A stretch of 64,000 nucleotides of DNA from M55B118 sp041694275 (GCA_041694275.1 JASMTQ010000086.1:1-64000); one strand, 5' to 3'; positions 24,890 through 35,113 are shown, counted from the first letter of the stretch. Made by a program: numbers and translations. Notes: a model not told the origin generated them from the letters alone.

Positions 24890-26269
24890 ATGAAGAAAGT
24901 CGATGTCATTATCGTGGGCAGTGGAATAGCGGGCCTTAGAGCCGGCATTGCGTGCCTTGAAAAGGGCCTTGATGTGCTGATCCTAGAAAAAATGAACAAG
25001 CCCGGTGGAAACACGTCACTTAGTGATGGAGGCGTGGCCGCTCCCGGAGCGGATTTACAGCTAAAAAGAGACATTGAAGATTCTACTGAACAACTCAAAA
25101 AGGACATGCTCACTGCAGGCAAGGGGCTCAATGACGAAGCCCTTGTAGACATAGTCGCAAAAAAAGCACTGGACGCATTTGAATGGACCCGGTCCATCGG
25201 GGTGACCTACATGGATAGAATTGACATCTTCGGAGGACACTCTGTAAAAAGATGCTATACACCAGAGTCACTCAGTGGACGGACCATGATTCAAAAAGCA
25301 ACCGAGCGTTTCATGGAACTTGGTGGAACGATTGAAACCAAAACCTATGTGAGTGAGCTTCTCAAAAACGACAAGGGACGTATAAACGGTGTCAAGGCGC
25401 ATCATCCCTACGTCTTTAAAAAACCTTTGCCAGAAAAAACCAAATTCTTCAAGGCGAATAAGTGTGTCATCATCACGAGTGGTGGTTTCTCCGCAGACAT
25501 GACGTTTTTGAAGACGTATCTTCCTGAACTGAGTGATTCAATCGACACGACCAACATAAAAAGCGCAACCGCTGAAGTTTTAAAATCCGCAATGGCTCTT
25601 GGCGCGGATACAAGAGACCTTGATCAGATTTCGCTTGCGCCATGGACCTCACCTGATGAAAAGGGGTTTGGCGACGGCCCGAAATTCGCAGACTACATAG
25701 CTCTGCCAAAAGGTATTCTGATAACCCCTGATACCGCGGCGCGGTTTGTCAATGAGCTTTCTGATCGCAACACCATTTCACACGCAATTTTAAAAGTTGG
25801 ACACCCCGTCATCGCCATCGCGGACGATTTAGCGGTGAAAACCGCTGACATGAATCTAAAGAAGGCAATCAAAAAAGGGGTTGTAAGACTATTTCAAGAC
25901 CTTGAATCCCTTGCCCAGCATTACGGACTTGATAGGGAACGCCTTCATAACACACTTGCGACTTTCAATGACGCTGTCAAAAAGAAGGAAGACGGTTCAT
26001 TTGGCAAGCCGCTCGATGGCGCCGATCAAATAACAACCCCACCTTACTATGCCATGCGCGTATGGCCCAAGGTCCACTACACCATGGGAGGCATAAGAAT
26101 CGACAGCGAGGCGAGGGTCCTAAGAAAAGACGGTTCCATAATGGAAGGACTGTTCGCGGCCGGAGAAGTCACCGGTGGTGTCCACGGCGCCGCGCGCCTT
26201 GGAAGTCTCGGCCTGACGGATTGTCTGGTCATGGGCGCCATTGCGGCCAAAACGATGTCCAAACAATAA
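24890..26269 (+). CDS. Fumarate-reductase-type FAD flavoprotein (FrdA/UrdA-like)
   Basis: 459 residues. N-terminal FAD site 'IIVGSGIAGLRAG' and the family's C-terminal 'GLFAAGEVTGGVHGAARLGS' and 'GAIAAK'. Residues matching the fumarate reductase active site are present: 'HYTMGG' (substrate His), 'RFVNE' (proton path Arg/Glu) and the Arg in 'GAARLG'. There is no signal peptide and no FMN-binding or heme domain, so it looks cytoplasmic, unlike the secreted flavinylated enzymes. The substrate may be fumarate or another unsaturated acid. It diverges from sufC; GAGGTGATTGA precedes the ATG. Confidence 0.8.
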   Translation: MKKVDVIIVGSGIAGLRAGIACLEKGLDVLILEKMNKPGGNTSLSDGGVAAPGADLQLKRDIEDSTEQLKKDMLTAGKGLNDEALVDIVAKKALDAFEWTRSIGVTYMDRIDIFGGHSVKRCYTPESLSGRTMIQKATERFMELGGTIETKTYVSELLKNDKGRINGVKAHHPYVFKKPLPEKTKFFKANKCVIITSGGFSADMTFLKTYLPELSDSIDTTNIKSATAEVLKSAMALGADTRDLDQISLAPWTSPDEKGFGDGPKFADYIALPKGILITPDTAARFVNELSDRNTISHAILKVGHPVIAIADDLAVKTADMNLKKAIKKGVVRLFQDLESLAQHYGLDRERLHNTLATFNDAVKKKEDGSFGKPLDGADQITTPPYYAMRVWPKVHYTMGGIRIDSEARVLRKDGSIMEGLFAAGEVTGGVHGAARLGSLGLTDCLVMGAIAAKTMSKQ

Positions 26270-26290
26270 AAAAAGCCCTCAGGGCTTTTT
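26270..26290. terminator. Bidirectional terminator
   Basis: AAAAAGCCC, loop TCA, GGGCTTTTT between the convergent flavoprotein and MgtC-family genes. Confidence 0.85.
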
Positions 26291-26298
26291 TATTTTGG

Positions 26299-26799
26299 TC
26301 AATTCTGGTCTTCGACGTTATGTCTTATGACATTTTTTATAATGGTGAGTACAAATAGAATTGAAAGAGAAAGCGTAATCCCAAGCGTAAACATGCCATA
26401 CCCGAAAATGATGCCGATGATGGCGCTGATCCAGAGGGTGGACGCTGTGGTAAGTCCGCTAATATATCCGTTGGTTTTGAGAATGGCCCCGGTACCGAGG
26501 AAGCCGATTCCACTGACGATCTGGGCGACGATGCGCTGGCGCTGATGGTTGAATGTCACGACGTATCCACTATCCTGGATATACTGCGGATTCTGATCGA
26601 TGAATTCAAAGAGATCCTGAACCATGGTCTGCTGGACGATGGTGAGGCCCACCGCACCAAGTGCGACAAGCAAATGCGTAGTCAGCCCGGCTATCTTGTT
26701 TCTTCTTTGTCTTTCAAAACCGATAAGACCGACAAACAGGATTGTAAGGCCGATGGCTTGCAATATATAGACTAGATTTACATCTGGATTCATTCCCAT
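26299..26799 (-). CDS. MgtC/SapB-family membrane protein
   Basis: 166 residues with four to five transmembrane segments. Family hallmarks: 'GLIGFERQRRNKIAGLTTHLLVALGA' region near the start and 'RIVAQIVSGIGFLGTGAILK' before the last helices. MgtC-type proteins affect magnesium homeostasis and, in some bacteria, the F-ATPase; this short version lacks the C-terminal ACT-like domain of Salmonella MgtC. The ATG at 26799 has AAAGAGGG upstream; the extra ten codons to 26826 are unlikely. Confidence 0.88.
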   Translation of the reverse strand: MGMNPDVNLVYILQAIGLTILFVGLIGFERQRRNKIAGLTTHLLVALGAVGLTIVQQTMVQDLFEFIDQNPQYIQDSGYVVTFNHQRQRIVAQIVSGIGFLGTGAILKTNGYISGLTTASTLWISAIIGIIFGYGMFTLGITLSLSILFVLTIIKNVIRHNVEDQN

Positions 26800-26934
26800 G
26801 GTATCCCTCTTTCTTAGTGCACACAACCCCTTTAGCGGGAAATGTTATTTATATATTATACATGGCAGGCATTGAAAAAGCAAGCCGCCATGAAAGGGTC
26901 GATCTTTTTAATTTCGCGTTTTTTGTATCAAAAA

Positions 26935-26956
26935 AGAGGGTGCCTGAGCACCCTCT
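26935..26956 (-). terminator. PFOR gene terminator
   Basis: Stem AGAGGGTGC / GCACCCTCT, loop TCAG, followed on the minus strand by T6. Confidence 0.9.
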
Positions 26957-26962
26957 AAATGA

Positions 26963-29900
26963 TTATTCCTGATCCGCTTCTTGTGAGTAGTCCATCGCTT
27001 CATAGCGTTTGTATCTTCTATAGCGACGTTGTGCAGCTTTCTTGTTGTCCTCAAGAAGTGCTTCCGCTTTTTCAGGGTTGATGTCCTTAAGCTGTGAATA
27101 ACGGGCTTCGTTCATGAGGAACTCATCGTATTTCTCCCATTTTGGTGCTTTGGAGTCGAGTTGGAAAGGGTTCTTTCCTTCGTCTTCAAGGCGTGGGTCG
27201 AAACGGAAGGTTGGCCAGTAACCTGATTGAACCGCGAGTTTCGCCTGGTTCGCAGAATTTGTAAGGCCACCTTTGATTTTGTGTGCGATACATGGGCTGT
27301 ATCCGATGACGATACTAGGTCCTGGATACGCCTCTGCCTCACGGATGGCTTTCAAGACTTGCTGTTGAGAAGCTCCGTGAGAGACTTGCGCAACATACAC
27401 GTGTCCGTAGGTCATAGCCATGGACGCAAGGTCTTTTTGGTTTCCGGTTTTACCAGAAGCGGTGAATGCCGCAATGGATCCCTTGGCAGCCGCTTTGGAA
27501 GACTGTCCACCGGTATTGGAGTAAACCTGGGTGTCGAGTACGAGGATGTTAACGTCTTCACCACTTGCGATAACGTGGTCGAGTCCGCCAAATCCGATGT
27601 CATAAGCCCAACCGTCTCCACCGATGATCCAGTTGGATTGCTTGACGATGAATGGCGCAAGGTCTCTGAACTGTTCACCAAGATCGCCTTCAAGCTCATC
27701 TAGCATTGGACGCATCTGTTTGGAGATTTCAAGGGTTTTGTCTCCGTCATCACGGTTTTCCACCCATGATTCAAAGAGATCGGCAAGTTCTTTAGGGAGC
27801 TTGTCCTTGTTCTCTTCATAGAGGAAGTGGAGATGGTCGCGTTGAGTTTCCAGGCCGTGACGCATACCAAATCCGAATTCCGCGTTGTCTTCAAAAAGAC
27901 TGTTTGCCCATGCTGGACCGCGGCCGTCAGAGTTGGTGGTGTAAGGTGTAGCTGGGAATGATCCACCGTAAATTGAAGAACAACCGGTAGCGTTTGCGAT
28001 CATCATGCGTTCACCGAAGAGTTGTGTAACGAGTTTGATGTATGGTGTTTCACCACAGCCTGCACAAGCGCCCGAGAATTCAAAGAGCGGTTTTGCGAAC
28101 TGGCTGTTTTTGGCATTGGTTTTCTTGACAAGGTTGTCTTTAGGAGACACTTCGTTGTAAAGGTATTTTGCGTTTTCGATTTCACCATTGGCGATTTCTT
28201 CACCAATTGGCTGCATGGAAAGAGCTTTTTCCGGTTTCGCAGGACATACGGATACACATACACCGCAGCCTGTGCAGTCAAGGGTTGAAATCTGAATTTT
28301 GTATTTGAGATCGTCAATGCCTTTACCACGGGCATCGAGGGTTGCCATGCCTTCTGGGGCGTTGGCCATTTCTTCTTCTGTTAGAAGGTATGGGCGAATG
28401 ACGCCGTGAGGACATGCAAACGCACATTGGTTACACTGGATACAGGTTTCAGGGTTCCAGCGTGGGGTATAGTTCGCAACACCGCGTTTTTCATAAGCGG
28501 TGGATCCGTTTTCCATGGTTCCATCCGCGTAATCTTCAAATGCGGATGTAGGAAGGCTGTACCCTTCAAGCTGGTTGACTGGTTCAGCGATGTCAGCGAC
28601 AAACCCTGGTTTTGCGTTTTCATTTTCTTCTGATTCAACTTTGAGGTCTTTCCATGAATCCTTGACTTCAATTTCAACAAGGCCTTCTTTACCTTTTTCG
28701 ATGGCACTGTAGTTCTTGTTGACGATTTCCTCACCTTTACGGCCGTACGCTTTTTTCGCGTATTCCTTCATGAGTTTCTGAGCTTCATCATACCCTACGA
28801 TATGTTCGTTGAGTGCGAAGAAGGCAGACTGCATGATGGTGTTGATGCGTTCGCCAAGACCGATTTCCTCAGCAAGTTTGACGGCATTGATGATGTAGAG
28901 TTTTCCGCCTTTTTCAGCGAGTTGTTTCTTGACTTTGTTAGGAAGAAGGTCTTCGATTTCGTCTTTGGGACGAACAGTGTTGAGAAGGAAGGTTCCACCT
29001 TCGCGCATACCCGCGATCATATCATATTTTTCAAGATAGGAATCTTTTGAGCAGGATACGAAGTGTGGGTGGTTTACGAAGTAGGTGCTTCTGATTGGCT
29101 GTTCGCTAAAGCGCATGTGGAAACGCGTAACTCCGCCTGATTTGCGTGAGTCGTAAGCCGCGTAGCCTTGAGCGTATAAATCGGTGTTGTCACCGATGAT
29201 CTTGATGGTGTTTTTGGAAGCACCGACGGTTCCATCACTACCAAATCCAAAGAAGAGAAGTTCCGTAGTTGAAGGATCGATGGTGCTGATTGGTTCTTGC
29301 ACTTCTAAAGATGTGTTGTTTACATCATCGTTGATACCGATGGTAAAGCCGTTTTTCTGTTCGCCCTGAAGGTTGTCATAAACCGCTTTGATTTGAGCAG
29401 GCGTCGTATCTTTACTTGAAAGTCCATAACGACCACCAATGATGGTAGGCGCATTTTCTTTTCCATAGAATACGCTTCTTACATCAAGATAAAGAGGTTC
29501 TCCGACTGAACCGTTTTCCTTTGTTCTGTCAAGAACGGCGATGCGTTTGACATTTTCAGGAAGTGCGTTCATGAAGTATTCAACGCTGAAAGGACGGTAA
29601 AGATGAACGTTTAGGAGTCCGACTTTGCGGCCTTCTACGTTATTGAGGTAATCAACCGTTTCACGGATGGTCTCAGTGACAGAGCCCATTGCAACGATGA
29701 CATCTTCTGCGTTTTCATCACCGTAGTATACGAACGGTGCGTATTCGCGACCGGTCTCTTTGGTGATTTCTTTCATATAGTCATTCATGATGTCAGGAAT
29801 CGCTTTGTAGTATTTCTCCTGTAGTTCGCGTCCCTGCATGTAGACATCGTCATTTTGTGCAGTACCGCGTGTTACAGGGTTGGCTGAGTTGAGTGCGCGT

Positions 29901-30520
29901 TTTTTGAATGCTTTTACGGCATCTCTGTCAACAAGACGGTTGTATACGTCATAATCCATCACTTCGATTTTGTTCACTTCGTGAGAAGTACGGAACCCAT
30001 CGAAGAAATGAATGAATGGAATGCTTGATTTGATTGCGGTCAAATGCGCAAGTCCTGCAAGATCCATTGTTTGTTGAACTGAGCCTGAAGCGAGCATCGC
30101 GAACCCTGATTGACGGGTTGCCATGACATCCTGGTGGTCTCCGAAGATTGAAAGTGCCTGTACGGCAATACTTCTTGAAGCCACATGGATAACACCAGGG
30201 AGAAGTTCCCCAGCAATTTTATACATGTTAGGCAATTTGAGTAAAAGCCCTTGGGATGCAGTGTAGGTCGTGGTGAGTGCACCCGCCTGAAGCGAACCGT
30301 GCACCGTTCCCGCCGCACCTGCTTCTGATTGCATTTCGATGACCTTTACCGGCATTCCAAAGATGTTTTTCTTTCCTTGTGATGCCCAAAGGTCGGTATG
30401 TTCAGCCATTGGTGACGATGGCGTAATCGGGTAAATCCCCGCTACTTCCGTGAACGCATAGGCTGCGTGTGCCGCTGCCTGGTTCCCGTCCATGGACTGA
30501 AACACTTTTTTAGTCGCCAT
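26963..30520 (-). CDS. nifJ: Pyruvate:ferredoxin (flavodoxin) oxidoreductase
   Basis: 1185 residues, the one-chain homodimeric type. It oxidises pyruvate with CoA to acetyl-CoA, CO2 and reduced ferredoxin, the key step of anaerobic pyruvate use. Domains in order: pyrimidine-binding domain I ('GIYPITPSSPMAEHTD'), transketolase-C-like, gamma domain, two 4Fe-4S clusters ('CIQCNQCAFACP' and 'CTGCGVCVSVCP', near residues 700-780), and the ThDP domain with 'CAGCGETPY' and 'GDGWAYDIGFGG...YSNTGGQ'. The ATG at 30520 has ATGGAGG upstream. Single gene with a strong promoter. Confidence 0.97.
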   Translation of the reverse strand: MATKKVFQSMDGNQAAAHAAYAFTEVAGIYPITPSSPMAEHTDLWASQGKKNIFGMPVKVIEMQSEAGAAGTVHGSLQAGALTTTYTASQGLLLKLPNMYKIAGELLPGVIHVASRSIAVQALSIFGDHQDVMATRQSGFAMLASGSVQQTMDLAGLAHLTAIKSSIPFIHFFDGFRTSHEVNKIEVMDYDVYNRLVDRDAVKAFKKRALNSANPVTRGTAQNDDVYMQGRELQEKYYKAIPDIMNDYMKEITKETGREYAPFVYYGDENAEDVIVAMGSVTETIRETVDYLNNVEGRKVGLLNVHLYRPFSVEYFMNALPENVKRIAVLDRTKENGSVGEPLYLDVRSVFYGKENAPTIIGGRYGLSSKDTTPAQIKAVYDNLQGEQKNGFTIGINDDVNNTSLEVQEPISTIDPSTTELLFFGFGSDGTVGASKNTIKIIGDNTDLYAQGYAAYDSRKSGGVTRFHMRFSEQPIRSTYFVNHPHFVSCSKDSYLEKYDMIAGMREGGTFLLNTVRPKDEIEDLLPNKVKKQLAEKGGKLYIINAVKLAEEIGLGERINTIMQSAFFALNEHIVGYDEAQKLMKEYAKKAYGRKGEEIVNKNYSAIEKGKEGLVEIEVKDSWKDLKVESEENENAKPGFVADIAEPVNQLEGYSLPTSAFEDYADGTMENGSTAYEKRGVANYTPRWNPETCIQCNQCAFACPHGVIRPYLLTEEEMANAPEGMATLDARGKGIDDLKYKIQISTLDCTGCGVCVSVCPAKPEKALSMQPIGEEIANGEIENAKYLYNEVSPKDNLVKKTNAKNSQFAKPLFEFSGACAGCGETPYIKLVTQLFGERMMIANATGCSSIYGGSFPATPYTTNSDGRGPAWANSLFEDNAEFGFGMRHGLETQRDHLHFLYEENKDKLPKELADLFESWVENRDDGDKTLEISKQMRPMLDELEGDLGEQFRDLAPFIVKQSNWIIGGDGWAYDIGFGGLDHVIASGEDVNILVLDTQVYSNTGGQSSKAAAKGSIAAFTASGKTGNQKDLASMAMTYGHVYVAQVSHGASQQQVLKAIREAEAYPGPSIVIGYSPCIAHKIKGGLTNSANQAKLAVQSGYWPTFRFDPRLEDEGKNPFQLDSKAPKWEKYDEFLMNEARYSQLKDINPEKAEALLEDNKKAAQRRYRRYKRYEAMDYSQEADQE

Positions 30521-30569
30521 TGCAACTACCTCCATATTAAAATTTAGTAACGTTTTGTCATACAAGTAA

Positions 30570-30598
30570 ATTATACAATATCAATCCGGTTTTAACAA
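30570..30598 (-). promoter_or_regulatory. PFOR gene promoter
   Basis: TTGTTA (30598-30593), 17 bases, TATAAT (30575-30570) on the minus strand, leaving a ~40-base leader before the ATG at 30520. Confidence 0.75.
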
Positions 30599-30622
30599 TG
30601 TTTCATGGGAGATTTTAAAAAA

Positions 30623-30649
30623 GAAAACACTTACATTTGAAGTGTTTTC
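30623..30649 (-). terminator. Terminator of the choline-kinase-like gene
   Basis: Ten-base stem GAAAACACTT / AAGTGTTTTC with T6 on the minus strand. Confidence 0.88.
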
Positions 30650-30675
30650 CTTTAATTGTAAAATAATTATCTGTA

Positions 30676-31545
30676 TTACAATTTGGCGAGAAGATTTTGT
30701 GCTTTGTCGAGGTAAAGTGTCGCCACTTTGTCGAATGGAACATGCAATTCCTCGCTCAGACCGATCTCGTGTTTGTATAGTGCTACGTTGTGCCACTGCA
30801 AGCATTGATAGGTTCTCCAAAGGTAAAGACGCTTGTAATCTTCGTGTTTCGGCGTGCGCTTGAGATAAACAGGAAGAAGCGCAACCGCGTGGTCAAAGTC
30901 GTTGTTTCCAAAGCAGGCGATGTCATAGTACGGATCGTTTTGGCCTGAAAACTCCCAGTCCATGAGGCGGATTTCATTTTCACGAACAACGAAGTTTGAA
31001 ACTTGTGCGTCTCCATGGGTAAAGGTGTGCTCGAACTGATCGAGAAATGGTTTGTAGGATTTGAGTTTTTCCTTGTATTCGAAATACCTGTCGTCATGGG
31101 TGTGGTTGAAAGCTTCCATGTAGCTTTCGTATTTTTCAAGTCGATCAAACGGACTGTAGGGATGCTTGGATTCTACATTGCTACCATGAATGGTATGTAG
31201 GATGTCGGCTGCTTCCTTGAGATAATCAAGCGGTTTTTTCTGATGGAGGGGAACGCCCTCAATATATTTGGCTATCTTGAGGCCGGTCTTAGTATCCAGA
31301 TACACAGTTTCATTGTTGAGACCCAGTGGCTTTTCTAGGTCAATGTGGTATTTTTCAATGTCTCTGTCCACGAATTTCTCCGCATTCTTTCCAGGCACCC
31401 TGAATGTATAAAGCGTGTCTTTCACTTTGATGATGTAGGTGAAATTGGACATGCCGCCCATAAGACGCTCTTCAAGACTCACATCTTCCTTTGAGACGTC
31501 AAACACTTTGGCGCAGGTTTCTTTGATTAAAGCTTCATGATTCAT
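30676..31545 (-). CDS. Choline/ethanolamine kinase-like phosphotransferase (LicA type)
   Basis: 289 residues of the aminoglycoside phosphotransferase/choline kinase fold. The N-lobe has 'LMGGMSNFTYIIKVKDTLYTFRVPG'; the catalytic loop reads 'THGDAQVSNFV' (Brenner HxDxxxxN) and the metal-binding segment 'IRLMDWEFSGQNDPYYDIACF'. Those features fit LicA-like choline kinases, which prime phosphocholine for lipids or surface glycans. No licB-D partners are near, so the substrate is uncertain. GGAAAGGATTGATCAT precedes the ATG. Paired with the WalJ-like gene upstream on the same strand. Confidence 0.82.
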   Translation of the reverse strand: MNHEALIKETCAKVFDVSKEDVSLEERLMGGMSNFTYIIKVKDTLYTFRVPGKNAEKFVDRDIEKYHIDLEKPLGLNNETVYLDTKTGLKIAKYIEGVPLHQKKPLDYLKEAADILHTIHGSNVESKHPYSPFDRLEKYESYMEAFNHTHDDRYFEYKEKLKSYKPFLDQFEHTFTHGDAQVSNFVVRENEIRLMDWEFSGQNDPYYDIACFGNNDFDHAVALLPVYLKRTPKHEDYKRLYLWRTYQCLQWHNVALYKHEIGLSEELHVPFDKVATLYLDKAQNLLAKL

Positions 31546-31562
31546 ATGATCAATCCTTTCCT

Positions 31563-32351
31563 TTATAAGACGAATGTTTTGGTCGGTTCTTTTTGTTTGG
31601 CAACGTGGACGTCGTACGTGTCGATTGACAGTTCATAGCTTTCAAATACATTTCTAAGGGTATCAAGCGCACAGCTTTCGGTGTTGCAATCCTCAGAAGG
31701 ATGGGCAAGGACGATGTGTCTGGTGGCTTCACCGACGATGCGCGAAAGATAATAGGCGCTGTCGGTATTGGAGAGATGCCCTTTGATAGAGTCGATTCGC
31801 TGTTTGAGATAATGCGGTCTTTGCGATGTATAAAGCATTGAAATGTCGTAGTTCGATTCAAATATGTACATGTGGGCGTTGGTGATCCTCGGGAAATCTC
31901 GTTCGTCAAGATACCCGGTGTCAGTGATATAGACGAGTTTCTTACCAGCTTCCTCTATAACAAACCCTACGGCGTGTGCTGCATCATGCGAGGTTCTGAT
32001 CGGGGTGAACCGTACGCCCTTGAACTCGAAAGGAAGGTGCGCTTCAAAGGGTTTATGGGTATGGTCTTCAGGCAGCGTCTTCTTTTTTGAAAGCGCGGCC
32101 TTGTAGGTGTCCTTGACCGCCCAAAGGGGCGTCCCCGTCTTTTTGATGAGCTGGTGAAGCCCTTTCGTGTGATCGCTGTGTTCATGGGTCAGAAATACGG
32201 CGTCGAGCGGGATCAGCGACAATCCTCGCGCGTGCATGCGTTCATTTATTTGTTTGTACGAAAGCCCTGCATCGATCAAGAATGCGGCGCTTTTGGTTTT
32301 TATATAGGTGGCGTTTCCTTTTGAACCACTTCCAAGAATGGTTATTTCCAT
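31563..32351 (-). CDS. Metallo-beta-lactamase-fold hydrolase (WalJ/YycJ-like)
   Basis: 262 residues. 'ILGSGSKGNATYI' at the start and the metal motif 'LTHEHSDHTKGL' are typical of YycJ/WalJ, an MBL-fold nuclease that in Bacillus sits in the walRK operon and affects DNA repair and cell division. Here it is not with walRK. The ATG at 32351 has GGAAGTGAAG upstream and starts in the conserved MEITILGSGS, so the longer frame to 32411 is rejected. Confidence 0.85.
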   Translation of the reverse strand: MEITILGSGSKGNATYIKTKSAAFLIDAGLSYKQINERMHARGLSLIPLDAVFLTHEHSDHTKGLHQLIKKTGTPLWAVKDTYKAALSKKKTLPEDHTHKPFEAHLPFEFKGVRFTPIRTSHDAAHAVGFVIEEAGKKLVYITDTGYLDERDFPRITNAHMYIFESNYDISMLYTSQRPHYLKQRIDSIKGHLSNTDSAYYLSRIVGEATRHIVLAHPSEDCNTESCALDTLRNVFESYELSIDTYDVHVAKQKEPTKTFVL

Positions 32352-32528
32352 AGTCTTCACTTCCAATTCGCTTTTCATTATACAACAAATGCCATTGAAT
32401 GCAATACACAAGACTGCACGACATGCTGGATTGCTTGCAACATATAAATGGTGCGTTTTTCTTATTGTATTAAAAAATAAATAATGGTACTATATATATT
32501 GCGTAATTATACAAGGAGTGATTAAATT

Positions 32529-35108
32529 ATGGACCCGAAATTAATTAAAAGAGGCGCAATCGTCCTCAGCATCATTGTACTGGTCATTGTCATGTCAGTC
32601 GCATGCAATGCCCTACAAAATGACAACTCAACACCAACCGTATCAAATCCTGATGAAACGTTTATGACGTTTGATGGCTACGAGCTTTCAAGAAGAGATG
32701 TTTACGAACGTGTTAAAATCATGGATGGACTTTCCCACCTTCAAAACTATATCGACACCGAACTTCTTTCCAATCATCTCGATACCGATTACATCAACGA
32801 TGTGACCCAGGATGAAATCGATGAGCAAATCAAGGAGATGACCTACGGCACTACTGACGACGCTGAAATCGCTGAATTCAGTGAACGCCAGCTTGAAGAG
32901 CTCGAGCAGAACTATCACGACACGCTCGTGATGAACGGTTTTGATCCAACCGATGACGATTCAGTGGAAACATTCATGCGTCTGGTCATTGCCAAAGACA
33001 AATATACAAAGGACGCCCATCTCACTGATGATGAAGATAGCGACTTCTTTGTGAGCGAAGAGGATCTTGAATCCTACTACTCGGATTACGAACAAGGAAA
33101 CATGCAGGCACTTACCCTTCGTTTCCTAAGTTCGAAAGATGCAGAACTTGTACTCAACCATTTCAACCTTGTGCCTAATTTTGAAAACGAAGACGGCGAT
33201 GAGGGACTTGGGCTTTACACCGATACCGAAACGCCTATCGAAGACGTTGCAAGTGATGACTTCGATGACACCAACACCACCCTTCTAAATGATGAAGAAA
33301 CGCTTGAGAAGTATATTGAGATGTACAACTTCATCTATCCTGAACGCGAACAGCTAAATACGAGCGCTACCGTGCAGGATATTGCAGATATGGACATTGA
33401 ATACTTCATGTACAATCAATACGACATGCAAAAAGAAGGCGAAGCCGCAAGAACCAGCGATATTCTCGATCTAAGCGACTACCTATTCAATACCTTGAAT
33501 GAAACAGATGAACCATTCTCAAAATCTTCAAAAGCCATCGGCGACTACCGCTTCATGGTCTACGAGCTGGAACGTGAAGATGTCAAGGCGTTTGACCTTA
33601 TGACAAGTGATGAACTTGAAGACCTCAAACTGGCTTATGTTGAAGATCTTATCTCAAGTGAGCAGACAAGCAGTGTTCTTCAATCCCTTTATGAAGAAAA
33701 CAATTTGAAAATTCATGACAAGAAACTCGCACTTTCCTACGATCAGCAGTTCAGAAACGATGTCTACGAGGAAATCGAAGACAACCTTTCCAAACTTGCA
33801 ACCCTCGATGAATTCGAAGTAACGGCGGACGACTACTTCAACTACGCTTCACAGAAAGTCGGCGCGCTTTACAGTCTTGAAATTCTCAAGGAAAACACCT
33901 TGATGGACAGCACCTACTTTGAAGACACATTCGGTGACAACCGCGACCTCTTTGAAAACAGAAGTGACAAGATGAAAGCGTTCCGTGAACATGTCCGCAC
34001 CGACAAGACATCCTTCAACAACGGCGCTTACGCAAACTACGGCTTCTCTCCTCAGGATATGAGCTGGGAAGAATTCCTTTATGCGGCTTACGGACTTGGT
34101 GGCGAAGAGGAGTATCTCTCTCAACTTGTTATTGAAACCATTCGAAACGACTACTTGTACGACGAAGTGGATTTCACCAAAGTCATGGACTACGTCCAGG
34201 AACAATACGACAACTACTTCTCGCTTAAAGCCGATCAGCTTCTCATTTTCGTTGACATGGATGAAAACTTCGCACCTGATGACTTCAATGAATTCTATGA
34301 CGGCCTAAGCGACACTGAACAAGACGATTTTGACATCACGAAAGCCAACCTCGAAGATCTCATTCGCGCGGAAGTGGAAGACGGCGAAACCATGGAAGAC
34401 ATTGTTAAAGCCTACAAAGACGCTTCACGCGTGGAGTCAGAAAGTGATTGGGCACAATACAAAAACGCAGGGCTTGAACTAAGATATGAAAACCTCCAGG
34501 TACAGGAAGGCCAGACCCAACAAGGCCAACCTCAGACCACTGAAGAACTCAACTACAACAACACCCAGAACTACGTTGAAGAGTTCGTAGTGGCCCTTCA
34601 GGATGTCTACAACGACTACAACACACCTGAATTCGAAGATGAAGAAGAAGTCTACGCAAGCAAGCTCACCACCACTCAGTTCGGTATCCATCTTATCCGT
34701 GCAGAAAAAGGTGAGAACTTCGAGAAACCTTCGGCAGAATTCGACAATGCTGATGCAGAAGGCGATTACAGCGATGCCCTCAACAACAGCGAAGGCATGC
34801 CTACCATCGAACAGCTAAGAGCCTACAGCCTACAGCGTAACCAGAACACCGAAGCTCAAAACGTCGGTGGAGACGGTGAAATCGAATACACTGAAATGAG
34901 CGAAGAGCTCTACAACAATGTTGGCACATATGCAGCAAGCAGTTATGGCAGACTCTTCAGCAACATCAACCATTCCATCCACACCATCGACATGATCAAG
35001 GACGACGCAGAGTTCGAAGAAAATCACACAACACACATTGAAATGTACGACACCATCCGCGAACTCTTCGAAAGACGCACGTTCCCACCGCTTGACATGG
35101 TGGAATAA
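32529..35108 (+). CDS. Large acidic foldase-like lipoprotein (SurA/PrsA N-domain type)
   Basis: 859 residues. An N-terminal hydrophobic helix (~9-25) ends in MSVAC, a weak lipobox with Ser at -3, so it is either a lipoprotein or a signal anchor. The rest is very rich in Asp, Glu, Asn and Tyr. Two regions resemble the SurA/PrsA N-domain: 'FDGYELSRRDVYE' near residue 48 and 'LDEFEVTADDYFN' near 425, each followed by a matching helical stretch, pointing to an internal duplication. 'TTQFGIHLIRAEKGENF' near 715 resembles the end of a parvulin domain. Role as a surface foldase is inferred. It has its own terminator. Confidence 0.6.
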   Translation: MDPKLIKRGAIVLSIIVLVIVMSVACNALQNDNSTPTVSNPDETFMTFDGYELSRRDVYERVKIMDGLSHLQNYIDTELLSNHLDTDYINDVTQDEIDEQIKEMTYGTTDDAEIAEFSERQLEELEQNYHDTLVMNGFDPTDDDSVETFMRLVIAKDKYTKDAHLTDDEDSDFFVSEEDLESYYSDYEQGNMQALTLRFLSSKDAELVLNHFNLVPNFENEDGDEGLGLYTDTETPIEDVASDDFDDTNTTLLNDEETLEKYIEMYNFIYPEREQLNTSATVQDIADMDIEYFMYNQYDMQKEGEAARTSDILDLSDYLFNTLNETDEPFSKSSKAIGDYRFMVYELEREDVKAFDLMTSDELEDLKLAYVEDLISSEQTSSVLQSLYEENNLKIHDKKLALSYDQQFRNDVYEEIEDNLSKLATLDEFEVTADDYFNYASQKVGALYSLEILKENTLMDSTYFEDTFGDNRDLFENRSDKMKAFREHVRTDKTSFNNGAYANYGFSPQDMSWEEFLYAAYGLGGEEEYLSQLVIETIRNDYLYDEVDFTKVMDYVQEQYDNYFSLKADQLLIFVDMDENFAPDDFNEFYDGLSDTEQDDFDITKANLEDLIRAEVEDGETMEDIVKAYKDASRVESESDWAQYKNAGLELRYENLQVQEGQTQQGQPQTTEELNYNNTQNYVEEFVVALQDVYNDYNTPEFEDEEEVYASKLTTTQFGIHLIRAEKGENFEKPSAEFDNADAEGDYSDALNNSEGMPTIEQLRAYSLQRNQNTEAQNVGGDGEIEYTEMSEELYNNVGTYAASSYGRLFSNINHSIHTIDMIKDDAEFEENHTTHIEMYDTIRELFERRTFPPLDMVE

Positions 35109-35113
35109 CTTAT

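Noticed and set aside
24890..26269. Fumarate-reductase-like flavoprotein as an extracellular EET reductase
   Set aside because: It has neither a signal peptide nor an FMN-binding domain and is 15 kb away from the EET-like genes, so it was not included in that locus.
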